Assembly (NCBI GenBank): GCA_900540145.1
Contig: UQEW01000026.1
Location: 1-27,352 of the forward strand
From: an uncultured Eubacteriales bacterium
GTDB taxonomy: Bacteria > Bacillota > Clostridia > Peptostreptococcales > Anaerovoracaceae
Direction: 5' to 3'
Length of the DNA stretch: 27,352 bases
The position numbers and the translations under genes are program-made. Numbering within the stretch: the first letter of the stretch is position 1; the number at the start of each line of letters is the position of its first letter. A model generated the notes under the pieces. The model searched no databases and was not told the origin of the DNA. It worked only from the letters and a program-made list of their open reading frames with translations. Positions 1 to 8,441 of the stretch are shown one piece after another.

Positions 1-47
1 GAGATTGCCTCTTGTCTCGTGGGCTCGGAGATGTGTATAAGAGACAG
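1..47 (+). other. Nextera (Tn5) sequencing adapter with i7 index
   Basis: This is library adapter, not genome. Bases 29-47 are the 19-bp Tn5 mosaic end AGATGTGTATAAGAGACAG. Bases 14-28 are the Nextera read-2 tail GTCTCGTGGGCTCGG. Bases 1-5 (GAGAT) are the end of the P7 primer. The eight bases between (6-13, TGCCTCTT) are the reverse complement of index AAGAGGCA, which I recall as N711. The adapter order is intact, so the assembler kept an untrimmed read end and genomic sequence starts at base 48. Confidence 0.97.
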
Positions 48-63
48 CATCTATATTTTCTAC

Positions 64-95
64 AAGCAGTTAGTCTCAGGATTGACTGCTTTTTC
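64..95 (+). terminator. Hairpin followed by T run upstream of the Orf19-like gene
   Basis: AAGCAGT (64-70) can pair with ACTGCTT (85-91), and T residues follow to 95. This resembles a weak intrinsic terminator for a gene lying left of the contig start. It could also be part of a structured non-coding stretch of the conjugative element, since only 78 genomic bases precede the first gene. Confidence 0.4.
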
Positions 96-125
96 TATAC
101 TCAAATTTAAGATTGGAGTGATTGA

Positions 126-362
126 TTGAAAGACATTTTTACCGATATGCAGGCAAAAATCGGGTGTCCGTATCTCTCCGACCTGCCCTACTACAAGCGT
201 GCGGTCTGGTTTGAGATGAAACGCCTTTGCCTGTCTGACTACCCTAAAAAACAGTTAGAAGATTTTTCACGCTATGTATTCGGTGTGCCTTACGCCGTCA
301 TACAGGAAGCGTTGACAAGAGAGGACGTGATGAAACATGGAAGAAATGCGTGTGCAGATTGA
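126..362 (+). CDS. Tn916 Orf19-like small protein
   Basis: This is a 78-residue soluble protein without membrane segment or signal. It starts with TTG, 7 bases after a GGAG ribosome site (115-118). Its position directly before ardA and the TcpE/VirB4 genes is that of orf19 in Tn916-family elements, and a string such as YLSDLPYYKRAVWFEMKRL fits what I remember of that family. Its function is unknown. The end overlaps the next gene by 26 bases, which points to coupled translation. The assignment rests mostly on synteny. Confidence 0.75.
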   Translation: MKDIFTDMQAKIGCPYLSDLPYYKRAVWFEMKRLCLSDYPKKQLEDFSRYVFGVPYAVIQEALTREDVMKHGRNACAD

Positions 363-834
363 AGCCAGAGAACCGACAGACGGAGAAATCCGAGCCTTTT
401 GGTTCACCCTGCCTATCGACACAGAACAGGTAGAAGAACTGCTGGGGATTGATGTAGATACAGACTATTACTATATCACGGGCAAGGAGCTTCCCTTTGC
501 TGATGAAGTGCAGGAAGATACCACCGTCGAAAAGCTCAATGACCTATACGCTATTTACGAAAATCTACTCTCTGACTTGAAAGAGGACTACGGGGAGCTG
601 ATGTGCTACTTCTCTAGTCTTGATGAACTGCACCGATACAGAAACGACATCATTCATTATTCGTGGTGTAAGAACATGACGGACGTTGCCCGCCACATTC
701 TGAACAATGACCCAGACTTTACTTCCCTAAGTGAGAGCGTCACCCGCTATTTTGATTTTGAAGCCTACGGGCAGTATCTTGACGACAACGGACGCTTTGT
801 GGAAACTGACCACGGTATCTATGAACTTCCATAG
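337..834 (+). CDS. ardA: ArdA-type antirestriction protein (first, divergent copy)
   Basis: ArdA proteins are acidic B-DNA mimics that occupy type I restriction-modification enzymes and protect incoming conjugative DNA. This 165-residue copy is strongly acidic and follows the family layout: N-terminal EIRAFWFTLPID (compare GELVGxWFxFPID), a middle YFSSLDELHRYRNDIIHY block, and a C-terminal YFDFEAYGQYL...ETDHGIYELP block. It lacks the usual VYIANLGKYNEG opening, so it is the more diverged paralogue. It overlaps the Orf19-like gene by 26 bases and ends 20 bases before the second ArdA. A GAGAGG ribosome site sits 12 bases upstream of the ATG. The family call is firm; the target specificity is not visible. 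Confidence 0.88.
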   Translation: MEEMRVQIEAREPTDGEIRAFWFTLPIDTEQVEELLGIDVDTDYYYITGKELPFADEVQEDTTVEKLNDLYAIYENLLSDLKEDYGELMCYFSSLDELHRYRNDIIHYSWCKNMTDVARHILNNDPDFTSLSESVTRYFDFEAYGQYLDDNGRFVETDHGIYELP

Positions 835-854
835 AAAAGAGGTGTGTGCCTGTG

Positions 855-1355
855 GTGGATGACATGAGGGTGTATATCGCTAATCTTGGCAAGTACAACG
901 AGGGCGAACTTGTCGGGGACTGGTTCTCTTTCCCTATCGACGAGGAAGATGTTTCGGAGCGTATCGGGCTGAACAGCTATTATGAGGAATACGCTGTCCA
1001 TGATACCGACAACTTCCCTATTGAAATCGGGGAGTATATCTCCATTGAAGAACTCAATGAAATGTACGACATGATTTGTGAGCTTCCCGACTATATCACG
1101 GACGCTCTGGACGAGTTTGTTTCCTACTATGGAAGTCTGGAAGAAGTCTACGAGCATAAGGACGAGATTTATTATTATCCTAATTGTGAGGACATGACCG
1201 ACGTTGCCTATTACTTCATTGACGAATTGCAGGTATTGGGACAGATACCGCTACCGTTGCAGAACTATATCGACTATGAAGCATACGGCAGGGACTTGTC
1301 CATAGAGGGGACATTCATTGAAACAAGCCGTGGGATATGCGAGATACCATATTAG
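855..1355 (+). CDS. ardA: ArdA antirestriction protein (Tn916 Orf18-like)
   Basis: This is the second ArdA, very close in sequence to Tn916 Orf18. It begins DDMRVYIANLGKYNEGELVG and ends in the conserved NYIDYEAYGRDL...GTFIETSRGI...Y block. I start it at GTG 855 (166 residues), because this gives the family's usual N-terminus and places AGAGGTG (838-844) 10 bases upstream; a GTG at 846 would sit only 3 bases after the ribosome site. It is highly acidic, as expected for a DNA mimic that blocks type I restriction enzymes in a new host. It probably shares a transcript with its upstream paralogue. Confidence 0.93.
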   Translation: MDDMRVYIANLGKYNEGELVGDWFSFPIDEEDVSERIGLNSYYEEYAVHDTDNFPIEIGEYISIEELNEMYDMICELPDYITDALDEFVSYYGSLEEVYEHKDEIYYYPNCEDMTDVAYYFIDELQVLGQIPLPLQNYIDYEAYGRDLSIEGTFIETSRGICEIPY

Positions 1356-1436
1356 AGCTGGCAGATCAGCGACAGATTAGGTCGCTACCTGACAGCTTTT
1401 TGTATTTTACGGGGACGGCCAGAGACGGGCTGTCCC
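1356..1436 (+). promoter_or_regulatory. Two stem-loops between ardA and tcpE
   Basis: The first hairpin pairs AGCTGGCAG (1356-1364) with CTGACAGCT (1389-1397) around an inner AGCGAC/GTCGCT stem (1368-1373, 1381-1386). TTTTT follows, so it looks like an intrinsic terminator or attenuator. The second pairs GGGACGGCC (1412-1420) with GGCTGTCCC (1428-1436) and ends 14 bases before the tcpE ribosome site, without a T run. Together they could reduce read-through from the ardA genes into the transfer genes. This is inference from structure only. Confidence 0.55.
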
Positions 1437-1464
1437 TCAATCATTGAAAGAAAGGAGCTGGACA

Positions 1465-1854
1465 ATGAAGAAGATTAAATCCTATACGGGTATCTGGAAC
1501 GTGGAGAAAGTCTTATACGCAATCAATGACTTCACTCTCCCGTTTCCCGTTACCTTTACCCAGATAACGTGGTTTGTCATTACGGAGTTTGCTGTCATTC
1601 TCTTAGGGGACTTACCGCCGTTATCATTTATCGAGGGGGCATTTCTGAAATACTTCGGTATTCCCGTCGCCCTCACATGGTTTATGAGTCAAAAGACCTT
1701 TGACGGCAAGAAGCCTTACAGCTTCTTGAAATCGCAGATTACGTTTGCCCTGCGACCAAAAGTGGCCTATGCAGGAAAAGCCGTGAAGCTGGAAAAGGAA
1801 GTGTTCAGCGAACCTGTCACGGCGGTTAGGAGTGTGATGTATGTTCCCGATTAA
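1465..1854 (+). CDS. tcpE: TcpE-family conjugal transfer membrane protein (Tn916 Orf17-like)
   Basis: TcpE is a small inner-membrane component of Gram-positive type IV secretion systems. This 129-residue protein has the family's N-terminal YTGIWNVEKVLYAINDF block, then two hydrophobic stretches (roughly residues 28-47 and 52-68), then a basic cytoplasmic tail with the typical KPYSFLKSQITFALRPK. The ATG at 1465 is preceded by AAAGGAG (1451-1457) with 7-base spacing, which rules against an upstream TTG. The end overlaps the ATPase gene by 14 bases. It is the first gene of the transfer-channel cluster here. Confidence 0.9.
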   Translation: MKKIKSYTGIWNVEKVLYAINDFTLPFPVTFTQITWFVITEFAVILLGDLPPLSFIEGAFLKYFGIPVALTWFMSQKTFDGKKPYSFLKSQITFALRPKVAYAGKAVKLEKEVFSEPVTAVRSVMYVPD

Positions 1855-4288
1855 ATATATCGACAACAACCTTGTCTGGAACAAGGATAATGAGGTATTC
1901 GCCTACTATGAGCTGATACCGTATAACTATTCTTTTCTGTCAGCGGAACAGAAGTTTATCGTCCATGACAGCTTTCGCCAGCTTATCGCACAGTCCCGTG
2001 AGGGAAAGATACACGCCTTGCAGATAGCGACGGAAAGCTCCATAAGAAGCATACAGGAGCAGTCAAAAAAGCTGGTGACAGGGCGACTTCGTGATGTGGC
2101 GATACAGAAGATTGATGAACAGACAGAAGCGTTAGTAAGCATGATTGGGGACAATCAAGTAGACTACCGCTTTTTTATCGGCTTCAAGCTCATTGTGACA
2201 GAGGAAAAAGTGAGCCTTGACAGCATGAAGAAATCGGCATTTCTGACGTTCAAGGAATTTCTAAACGAGGTCAACCACACGCTGATGAATGACTTTATCT
2301 CCATGCCAGATGATGAAATCAACCGCTACATGAAAATGGAAAAACTGCTGGAAAATAAAATCTCCCGCCGTTTCAAGTTCCGACGCTTGGACAAGAACGA
2401 CTTCGGCTATCTTATCGAACATATCTACGGCAGGGACGGCGTGGCATATGAGGACTACGAGTATTCGCTTCCAAAGAAGAAGCTGAAAAAGGCAACGCTT
2501 ATCAAGCAGTACGACCTTATCCGTCCGACCCGCTGTCTGATAGAGGAAAGCCAGCGATACATAAGGCTGGAACATGAGGACAGCGAGAGCTTCGTGTCCT
2601 ACTTTACCGTCAATGCGATTGTGGGCGAGCTGGATTTTCCGTCGTCGGAAATCTTCTATTTCCAGCAACAGCAGTTTACTTTCCCTGTTGATACGAGCAT
2701 GAATGTGGAAATCGTCGGCAACCGCAAGGCACTTTCCACGGTGAGAAATAAAAAGAAAGAGCTGAAAGATTTGGACAACCACGCCTATCAGTCTGGAAGC
2801 GAAACCAGCTCAAACGTGGTGGACGCATTAGACAGCGTGGACGAGCTGGAAACCGACCTCGACCAGAGCAAGGAAAGTATGTATAAGCTCTCCTATGTGA
2901 TAAGGGTATCAGCTCCCGACCTTGACGAGCTGAAACGACGCTGTGATGAGGTCAAGGACTTCTACGACGACCTCAATGTAAAATTAGTTCGTCCCGCTGG
3001 GGATATGCTGGGGCTTCACTCTGAATTTCTTCCCGCCAGCAAGCGTTATATCAATGACTATGTGCAATACGTCAAGAGTGATTTTCTGGCAGGACTTGGC
3101 TTCGGGGCAACACAGCAGTTAGGAGAAAACACAGGTATCTATATCGGCTATTCCGTAGATACAGGAAGAAACGTCTATTTACAGCCCTCTCTTGCCAGTC
3201 AAGGTGTGAAAGGTACGGTCACAAACGCTCTGGCTTCCGCTTTTGTCGGTTCGCTGGGCGGTGGGAAATCATTCTGCAACAATCTGATTGTCTATTATTC
3301 CGTCCTCTTTGGGGGACAGGCGGTCATTCTCGACCCTAAATCGGAGCGTGGCAACTGGAAAGAAACGCTTCCAGAGATAGCCCATGAAATCAATATCGTC
3401 AACCTTACCAGCGATAAGGAAAACGCTGGGCTTCTTGACCCGTTCGTGATTATGAAGAATGTAAAGGACGCTGAAAGTCTGGCGATAGACATTCTCACAT
3501 TCCTTACGGGGATTTCCTCTAGGGACGGCGAGAAATTCCCTGTCCTTAGAAAAGCGGTGCGAGCCGTGACCCAGAGCGATCAGCGAGGACTTCTCCATGT
3601 GATAGACGAGCTACGCAGAGAGGACACGGCGATTGCCCGCAACATTGCCGACCATATCGACAGTTTTACGGACTATGACTTTGCACATCTGCTGTTCTCG
3701 GACGGTTCGGTTAAGAACGCTATCAGCTTGGACAACCAGCTCAATATCATACAGGTGGCAGATTTGGTACTTCCCGACAAGGACACGACCTTTGAGGAAT
3801 ACACGACCATTGAACTGCTGTCCGTGGCTATGCTGATTGTCATTAGTACCTTTGCCCTTGACTTTATCCACAGCGACAGGAGCATTTTTAAAATCGTGGA
3901 TTTAGATGAAGCGTGGGCGTTCCTCAACGTGGCACAGGGAGAAACCCTCTCCAACAAGCTGGTGCGAGCGGGACGTGCTATGCAGGCTGGCGTGTACTTC
4001 GTCACGCAATCCTCTGGCGACGTGTCAAAGGAGAGCTTGAAAAACAATATCGGCTTGAAGTTTGCCTTTAGAAGTACCGACTTAGGCGAGATAAAGCAGA
4101 CCCTTGAATTTTTCGGTATCGACAACGACGACGAGAACAACCAGAAACGACTTCGTGACTTGGAGAACGGACAATGCCAGCTTCAAGACTTGTACGGGCG
4201 TGTGGGAGTGGTGCAGATACACCCTGTTTTTGAAGAATTACTGCACGCCTTTGATACCAGACCGCCCGTGAAAAGCGAGGTGGAGTGA
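1841..4288 (+). CDS. VirB4/TraE-type conjugation ATPase (Tn916 Orf16-like)
   Basis: This 815-residue cytoplasmic ATPase should power assembly of, or transfer through, the conjugation channel. The Walker A motif GSLGGGKS is at residues 470-477. The Walker B motif with catalytic Glu (IVDLDEAW) is around residues 685-692, followed by the RAGRAMQAGVYFVTQS block typical of VirB4 C-domains. The N-terminal half is the usual VirB4 N-domain, with a charged stretch around residues 300-345. Length matches Tn916 Orf16 (about 815). AGGAG (1828-1832) lies 8 bases before the ATG. Its stop codon overlaps the next start by one base. No frame damage is visible, so it could be functional. Confidence 0.95.
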   Translation: MFPIKYIDNNLVWNKDNEVFAYYELIPYNYSFLSAEQKFIVHDSFRQLIAQSREGKIHALQIATESSIRSIQEQSKKLVTGRLRDVAIQKIDEQTEALVSMIGDNQVDYRFFIGFKLIVTEEKVSLDSMKKSAFLTFKEFLNEVNHTLMNDFISMPDDEINRYMKMEKLLENKISRRFKFRRLDKNDFGYLIEHIYGRDGVAYEDYEYSLPKKKLKKATLIKQYDLIRPTRCLIEESQRYIRLEHEDSESFVSYFTVNAIVGELDFPSSEIFYFQQQQFTFPVDTSMNVEIVGNRKALSTVRNKKKELKDLDNHAYQSGSETSSNVVDALDSVDELETDLDQSKESMYKLSYVIRVSAPDLDELKRRCDEVKDFYDDLNVKLVRPAGDMLGLHSEFLPASKRYINDYVQYVKSDFLAGLGFGATQQLGENTGIYIGYSVDTGRNVYLQPSLASQGVKGTVTNALASAFVGSLGGGKSFCNNLIVYYSVLFGGQAVILDPKSERGNWKETLPEIAHEINIVNLTSDKENAGLLDPFVIMKNVKDAESLAIDILTFLTGISSRDGEKFPVLRKAVRAVTQSDQRGLLHVIDELRREDTAIARNIADHIDSFTDYDFAHLLFSDGSVKNAISLDNQLNIIQVADLVLPDKDTTFEEYTTIELLSVAMLIVISTFALDFIHSDRSIFKIVDLDEAWAFLNVAQGETLSNKLVRAGRAMQAGVYFVTQSSGDVSKESLKNNIGLKFAFRSTDLGEIKQTLEFFGIDNDDENNQKRLRDLENGQCQLQDLYGRVGVVQIHPVFEELLHAFDTRPPVKSEVE

Positions 4289-6414
4289 TGAAAGATAGGA
4301 TAAAGGGGCTTCTGACAAAAAAGAAGCTCTTTCGTTTTTTCAAGATTGCTCTGATAGTCATTTTTACCTCTGTTGTGTTCCTCTCCCTGTTCGGGACGGT
4401 GGCTCATGCCACGGGGCTGGTAGATGATACGGTCAATGCGGACAACTTGTATTCACAATACCCGCTGGAAAACTACCAGCTTGACTTCTATGTGGACAAT
4501 AGCTGGGGCTGGCTTCCGTGGAACTGGCTGGACGGTATCGGAAAGTCCGTACAATACGGGCTTTACTGTATCACCAACTTTATCTGGACGATAAGCCTGT
4601 ATCTATCCAACGCCACGGGTTACGTCGTCCAGCAGGCGTATAAGCTGGACTTCATTAACGACATGGCAGACAGTATCGGCAAAAGCATACAGACCCTAGC
4701 GGGTGTAACGGAAAACGGCTTCGGAAGTACGGGTTTCTATGTGGGTTTCCTGCTTCTCATTATCCTTGTGGTGGGTATCTATGTAGCCTACACGGGACTT
4801 ATCAAGCGAGAAACCAGCAAGGCATTACACGCCGTTATCAACTTTGTTGTGGTGTTCGTGCTGTCCGCTTCCTTTATTGCCTACGCTCCCGACTATATCA
4901 AGAAAATCAATGACTTTTCTTCGGACATTTCCACGGCTTCGCTGGATTTGGGGACAAAAATCATGCTTCCCGACAGCGACAGTGCGGGAAAAGACAGCGT
5001 GGACTTGATAAGGGACAGCCTGTTCTCCATACAGGTACAACAGCCGTGGCTACTTTTGCAGTTCGGCAACAGCGATATAGAAGAAATCGGGGCTGACCGT
5101 GTGGAAGCTTTGGTATCGGCTAGTCCCTCTGCCGACGACGGAGCGACCCGTGAGGACGTGGTAAAAACGGAAATCGAGGATAACGACAACGACAATCTGA
5201 CGATACCGCAGGTCATCAACCGTCTGGGAATGGTGTTCTTCCTGCTCATCTTCAATCTGGGGATTACGATATTTGTTTTCCTGCTCACAGGCATGATGAT
5301 ATTCTCCCAGATATTGTTTATCATCTTCGCTATGTTCCTGCCGATTAGCTTTCTACTCTCTATGATACCCAGCTATGAGAACATGGCGAAACAGGCAATC
5401 GTGAGGGTGTTCAATACGATTATGACAAGGGCGGGCATTACTCTTATTGTCACGGTGGCTTTCAGTATTTCCAGTATGTTTTACAACATATCTACCGATT
5501 ACCCGTTCTTTATGATTGCGTTCTTGCAGATAGTATGTTTCGCTGGTATCTACATGAAGCTGGGCGACCTTATGAGTATGTTCAGCTTAAATGCTGGGGA
5601 CAGCCAGAGCATGGGACGCAGGATATTCCGTCGCCCGTATCTGTTCATGCGACACAGGGCTAGACGTATGGGACACCGTATCGCAAGGGCGGTTGGAAAA
5701 GGAAGTATGGTCGGTGCTGGAACGGGAGCTATGGCGGGAGCGGTTCTTTCTTCTGCTGGAAACAAACAATCCCATGCCAGCACGACCCGCAAGCGTGACA
5801 ATACTTCTTTCGGAAGCCGAGCTGGTTCAGCCGTAGGTGCGGTGCTTGATACGAAAAACAAGGTCAAGGACAAGGCAACGGCTGTCAAGGAGAACATCAA
5901 AGATATGCCGACCCAGACCGCCTATGCCTTGCACTCCGCAAAGGAAAAGGCAAAGGAAAATGTGTCCGACTTCAAGCGTGGCATTGTGCAGGGACAGGAA
6001 ACCAGACAGAGCCAGCGTGCCGACAAACTCCAACAGCACAGACAGAATATCGCTGACAAGCGTATGGAGCTTCAAAAAGCACAGGAAGCAAAACAAGCTG
6101 GCAGAACGACGGACGGATCAGCGACAACAGGAGCTACCCGTCCCCATGACAGACCTGTCACCGCTTCTAAGACCGACACAGGAAAAGTGCAGGAAATCAA
6201 GCGTCCTGTCACCACGGATAAGGTACATACCGAGCCGACGAAAGCACAGCCTGTCAAGGAGCGTCCGCTTGCTTCAAAATCTGCTGAACCTGTATTGCAG
6301 AAACACGGAACAAGGCTCAATGGTGTGGAGCTGAACCAGCAGACCACCAGAAAGGAGCGAAACATCAAGAAAGCGACCCTAAACATAACAGGAAAGAAAG
6401 GACGTAAGAAATGA
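4288..6414 (+). CDS. VirB6-like polytopic conjugation membrane protein (Tn916 Orf15 / TcpH-like)
   Basis: This 708-residue integral membrane protein is predicted to form part of the transfer channel (CD3337/EF1877-type mobilome membrane protein). The N-terminus has a signal-anchor-like segment (about residues 14-38). Further hydrophobic spans are near residues 92-110, 149-169, 180-200, 312-350, 382-398 and 408-425. From about residue 450 the tail is very basic and Ala/Gln/Lys-rich, with likely coiled coil and low complexity, as in the family. I start at ATG 4288, which overlaps the ATPase stop (TGATG), with GAGG 7 bases upstream. The end overlaps the next gene by 4 bases (ATGA). Confidence 0.9.
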   Translation: MKDRIKGLLTKKKLFRFFKIALIVIFTSVVFLSLFGTVAHATGLVDDTVNADNLYSQYPLENYQLDFYVDNSWGWLPWNWLDGIGKSVQYGLYCITNFIWTISLYLSNATGYVVQQAYKLDFINDMADSIGKSIQTLAGVTENGFGSTGFYVGFLLLIILVVGIYVAYTGLIKRETSKALHAVINFVVVFVLSASFIAYAPDYIKKINDFSSDISTASLDLGTKIMLPDSDSAGKDSVDLIRDSLFSIQVQQPWLLLQFGNSDIEEIGADRVEALVSASPSADDGATREDVVKTEIEDNDNDNLTIPQVINRLGMVFFLLIFNLGITIFVFLLTGMMIFSQILFIIFAMFLPISFLLSMIPSYENMAKQAIVRVFNTIMTRAGITLIVTVAFSISSMFYNISTDYPFFMIAFLQIVCFAGIYMKLGDLMSMFSLNAGDSQSMGRRIFRRPYLFMRHRARRMGHRIARAVGKGSMVGAGTGAMAGAVLSSAGNKQSHASTTRKRDNTSFGSRAGSAVGAVLDTKNKVKDKATAVKENIKDMPTQTAYALHSAKEKAKENVSDFKRGIVQGQETRQSQRADKLQQHRQNIADKRMELQKAQEAKQAGRTTDGSATTGATRPHDRPVTASKTDTGKVQEIKRPVTTDKVHTEPTKAQPVKERPLASKSAEPVLQKHGTRLNGVELNQQTTRKERNIKKATLNITGKKGRKK

Positions 6415-7418
6415 AGCTGAGACATATCGCCCTTATCGGCAGTCTGTTTCCCTTTCTTCTTGCGATAGTGCTTTTCTTTGGCGTGCTTATCAGTGCCGAG
6501 GACGACGACGGGGGCGGTGGTTCTTCCTCATGGGTAACGGGCATGAACCTATCCGCAGAGGTGTTGAAACATCAGCCTATGGTAGAGAAATACGCTAAAG
6601 AGTACGGTATTTCCGAGTACGTCCCCTATCTGCTGGCAATCATACAGGTGGAAAGTGGCGGGACAGCCGAGGACGTTATGCAGAGTTCCGAGAGCATGGG
6701 CTTACCGCCTAACTCCCTTGATACGGAAAGCTCAATCAAGCAGGGGTGCAAGTATTTTGCGTCCCTGCTTTCTTCAGCAGAAAATCAAGGCATAGAGGAT
6801 ATAAACGTCGTGGTACAGTCCTATAACTATGGCGGTGGCTATATCGGCTATGTGGCTAAGAACGGGAAAAAGCACAGCTTCACGCTGGCAGAGAATTTCG
6901 CCCGTGACAAGTCTGGCGGGAAGAAAGTCACCTACACAAACCCTATCGCTGTCGCCCGCAATGGTGGCTGGCGATATGCTTACGGGAATATGTTCTATGT
7001 GGAGCTTGTCAGCCAGTATCTTACGGTCAGTCAAGTGTCGGGCGAGCTGGCACAGAAGATAATGAATGAAGCTCTGAAATATCAAGGCTGGGACTATGTG
7101 TATGGTGGGAGCAATCCTAATACTTCTTTTGATTGTTCGGGGCTGGTTCAATGGTGCTATGGCAAGGCTGGCATTTCCTTACCGAGAACGGCACAGGCAC
7201 AGTATGACGCTACCCAGCATATCCCGCTTTCACAGGCACAGGCTGGGGATTTGGTGTTCTTTCACAGTACCTACAATGCGGGGACGTATGTAACCCACGT
7301 CGGTATCTATGTAGGAAACAATCAGATGTACCACGCTGGCGACCCGATAGGCTACGCTGATTTGAACAATAGCTACTGGCAACAGCACCTTATCGGGGCT
7401 GGCAGAATTAAGCAATAG
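6411..7418 (+). CDS. Bifunctional lysozyme-NlpC/P60 peptidoglycan hydrolase (Tn916 Orf14, CwlT-like)
   Basis: This 335-residue wall hydrolase probably opens peptidoglycan locally so the conjugation channel can cross the wall. Residues about 7-28 form a membrane anchor or signal, followed by an acidic/Gly/Ser linker. A lysozyme-like domain follows, with catalytic Glu likely E81 in AIIQVESGG and a YNYGGGYIGY block. An NlpC/P60 endopeptidase domain runs from about residue 220, with Cys242 in FDCSG, His296 in THVGIYVG and His308 in MYHAG as the expected catalytic set. It is complete and similar in size to Tn916 Orf14. It overlaps the membrane protein gene by 4 bases and lies 21 bases before tcpC. 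Confidence 0.94.
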   Translation: MKLRHIALIGSLFPFLLAIVLFFGVLISAEDDDGGGGSSSWVTGMNLSAEVLKHQPMVEKYAKEYGISEYVPYLLAIIQVESGGTAEDVMQSSESMGLPPNSLDTESSIKQGCKYFASLLSSAENQGIEDINVVVQSYNYGGGYIGYVAKNGKKHSFTLAENFARDKSGGKKVTYTNPIAVARNGGWRYAYGNMFYVELVSQYLTVSQVSGELAQKIMNEALKYQGWDYVYGGSNPNTSFDCSGLVQWCYGKAGISLPRTAQAQYDATQHIPLSQAQAGDLVFFHSTYNAGTYVTHVGIYVGNNQMYHAGDPIGYADLNNSYWQQHLIGAGRIKQ

Positions 7419-7439
7419 AAAGAAAGGAATGGAAATATC

Positions 7440-8333
7440 ATGTTCAAGAAGAAAGAAAAAACGATAAAGGAAAAGAAAATCCGCACTATGAAAGTGGGGA
7501 CGCATAAAAAATCCGTCATTGCCCTCTGGGTGGTGCTTATCGCAAGCGTGAGCTTTGGGGTGTATAAGAATTTTACCGCTATCGACCAGCATACCACTCA
7601 TGAGGTAGAAACCATACAGCTACGACTTAACGATACCAACGGGATAGAAAATTTCGTGAAGAATTTCTGTAAATCCTACTACACATGGAGCAACAGCAAG
7701 GAAGCAATCGAAGCAAGGACACAGGCTATCAGTGCCTATCTGACACAGGAATTGCAGGAATTGAATGTTGATACGGTAAGGACGGATATACCGACCAGCT
7801 CTACGGTCACGGACGTACTTATCTGGGACGTGGAACAGTCTGGGGAGAACGCTTTTTCTGTTACCTATGAAATAGATCAACAGGTAAAAGAGGGCGACCA
7901 GACAAGGAATGTATCAGAAACCTATACCGTGACCGTCCATGTAGACGCTGACGGGGATATGGTTATCATACAGAACCCTACCCTTGCCCCAGCTATGGAA
8001 AAATCCAGCTATGAACCAAAGGCACAGGAAGCCGACAACAGCGTGGACGCTGATACGGTAAATGACGCTACGGCGTTTCTGGAAACATTCTTCAAGCTGT
8101 ATCCGACCGCTACGGACAAGGAGCTTGCCTACTATGTAGAGGGAAACGCCCTTGAACCGATAAACGGGGACTACCTTTATTCCGAGCTTGTCAATCCTAT
8201 ATTTACGGCTGACGGTGACAACGTGAAAGTTAAAGTAGCTGTAAAATTCATTGATAATCAGACAAAGGCAACACAGGTATCACAGTATGAGCTGACGCTC
8301 CATAAGGATAGTAACTGGAAGATTATAGAGTGA
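7440..8333 (+). CDS. tcpC: TcpC-family conjugal transfer protein (Tn916 Orf13-like)
   Basis: TcpC is a bitopic, VirB8-like scaffold of Gram-positive conjugation channels. This 297-residue protein has a very basic cytoplasmic N-terminus (residues 1-24), one membrane span (about 24-43, VIALWVVLIASVSFGVY), and an extracellular part with two NTF2-like halves separated near residues 180-200. The length is close to Tn916 Orf13. An AAAGGA ribosome site (7423-7428) lies upstream of the ATG. It is the last transfer gene before a terminator; in Tn916 this is where the resistance gene module would start, but no such gene is here. Confidence 0.92.
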   Translation: MFKKKEKTIKEKKIRTMKVGTHKKSVIALWVVLIASVSFGVYKNFTAIDQHTTHEVETIQLRLNDTNGIENFVKNFCKSYYTWSNSKEAIEARTQAISAYLTQELQELNVDTVRTDIPTSSTVTDVLIWDVEQSGENAFSVTYEIDQQVKEGDQTRNVSETYTVTVHVDADGDMVIIQNPTLAPAMEKSSYEPKAQEADNSVDADTVNDATAFLETFFKLYPTATDKELAYYVEGNALEPINGDYLYSELVNPIFTADGDNVKVKVAVKFIDNQTKATQVSQYELTLHKDSNWKIIE

Positions 8334-8341
8334 CGATAAGC

Positions 8342-8378
8342 AAAGACTCGCTAATTTTATATCTTTTGGCGAGTCTTT
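8342..8378 (+). terminator. Terminator after tcpC
   Basis: A perfect 10-bp inverted repeat, AAAGACTCGC (8342-8351) and GCGAGTCTTT (8369-8378), has a 17-base loop. It lies 8 bases after the tcpC stop codon. The A- and T-rich flanks allow termination in both directions. It probably closes the transfer operon and isolates it from the promoter at 8390. Confidence 0.75.
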
Positions 8379-8389
8379 ACCCGATAAAC

Positions 8390-8418
8390 TTGACACATAT
8401 ATGTCAGGCTTATATTAT
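8390..8418 (+). promoter_or_regulatory. Sigma-A promoter with overlapping palindrome before the truncated regulator
   Basis: TTGACA (8390-8395) and TATTAT (8413-8418), with 17-bp spacing, form a near-consensus promoter. TGACA (8391-8395) and TGTCA (8402-8406) form an inverted repeat that overlaps the -35 box, an arrangement typical of an autoregulatory operator. A GGAG ribosome site (8430-8433) and an ATG (8442) follow. Confidence 0.7.
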
Positions 8419-8441
8419 GAAAAAGAAATGGAGTGATTTAA

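Noticed and set aside
846..854. Upstream GTG starts for the second ArdA
   Set aside because: The ribosome site AGAGGTG would be too close, and the family's N-terminus begins at the GTG at 855.
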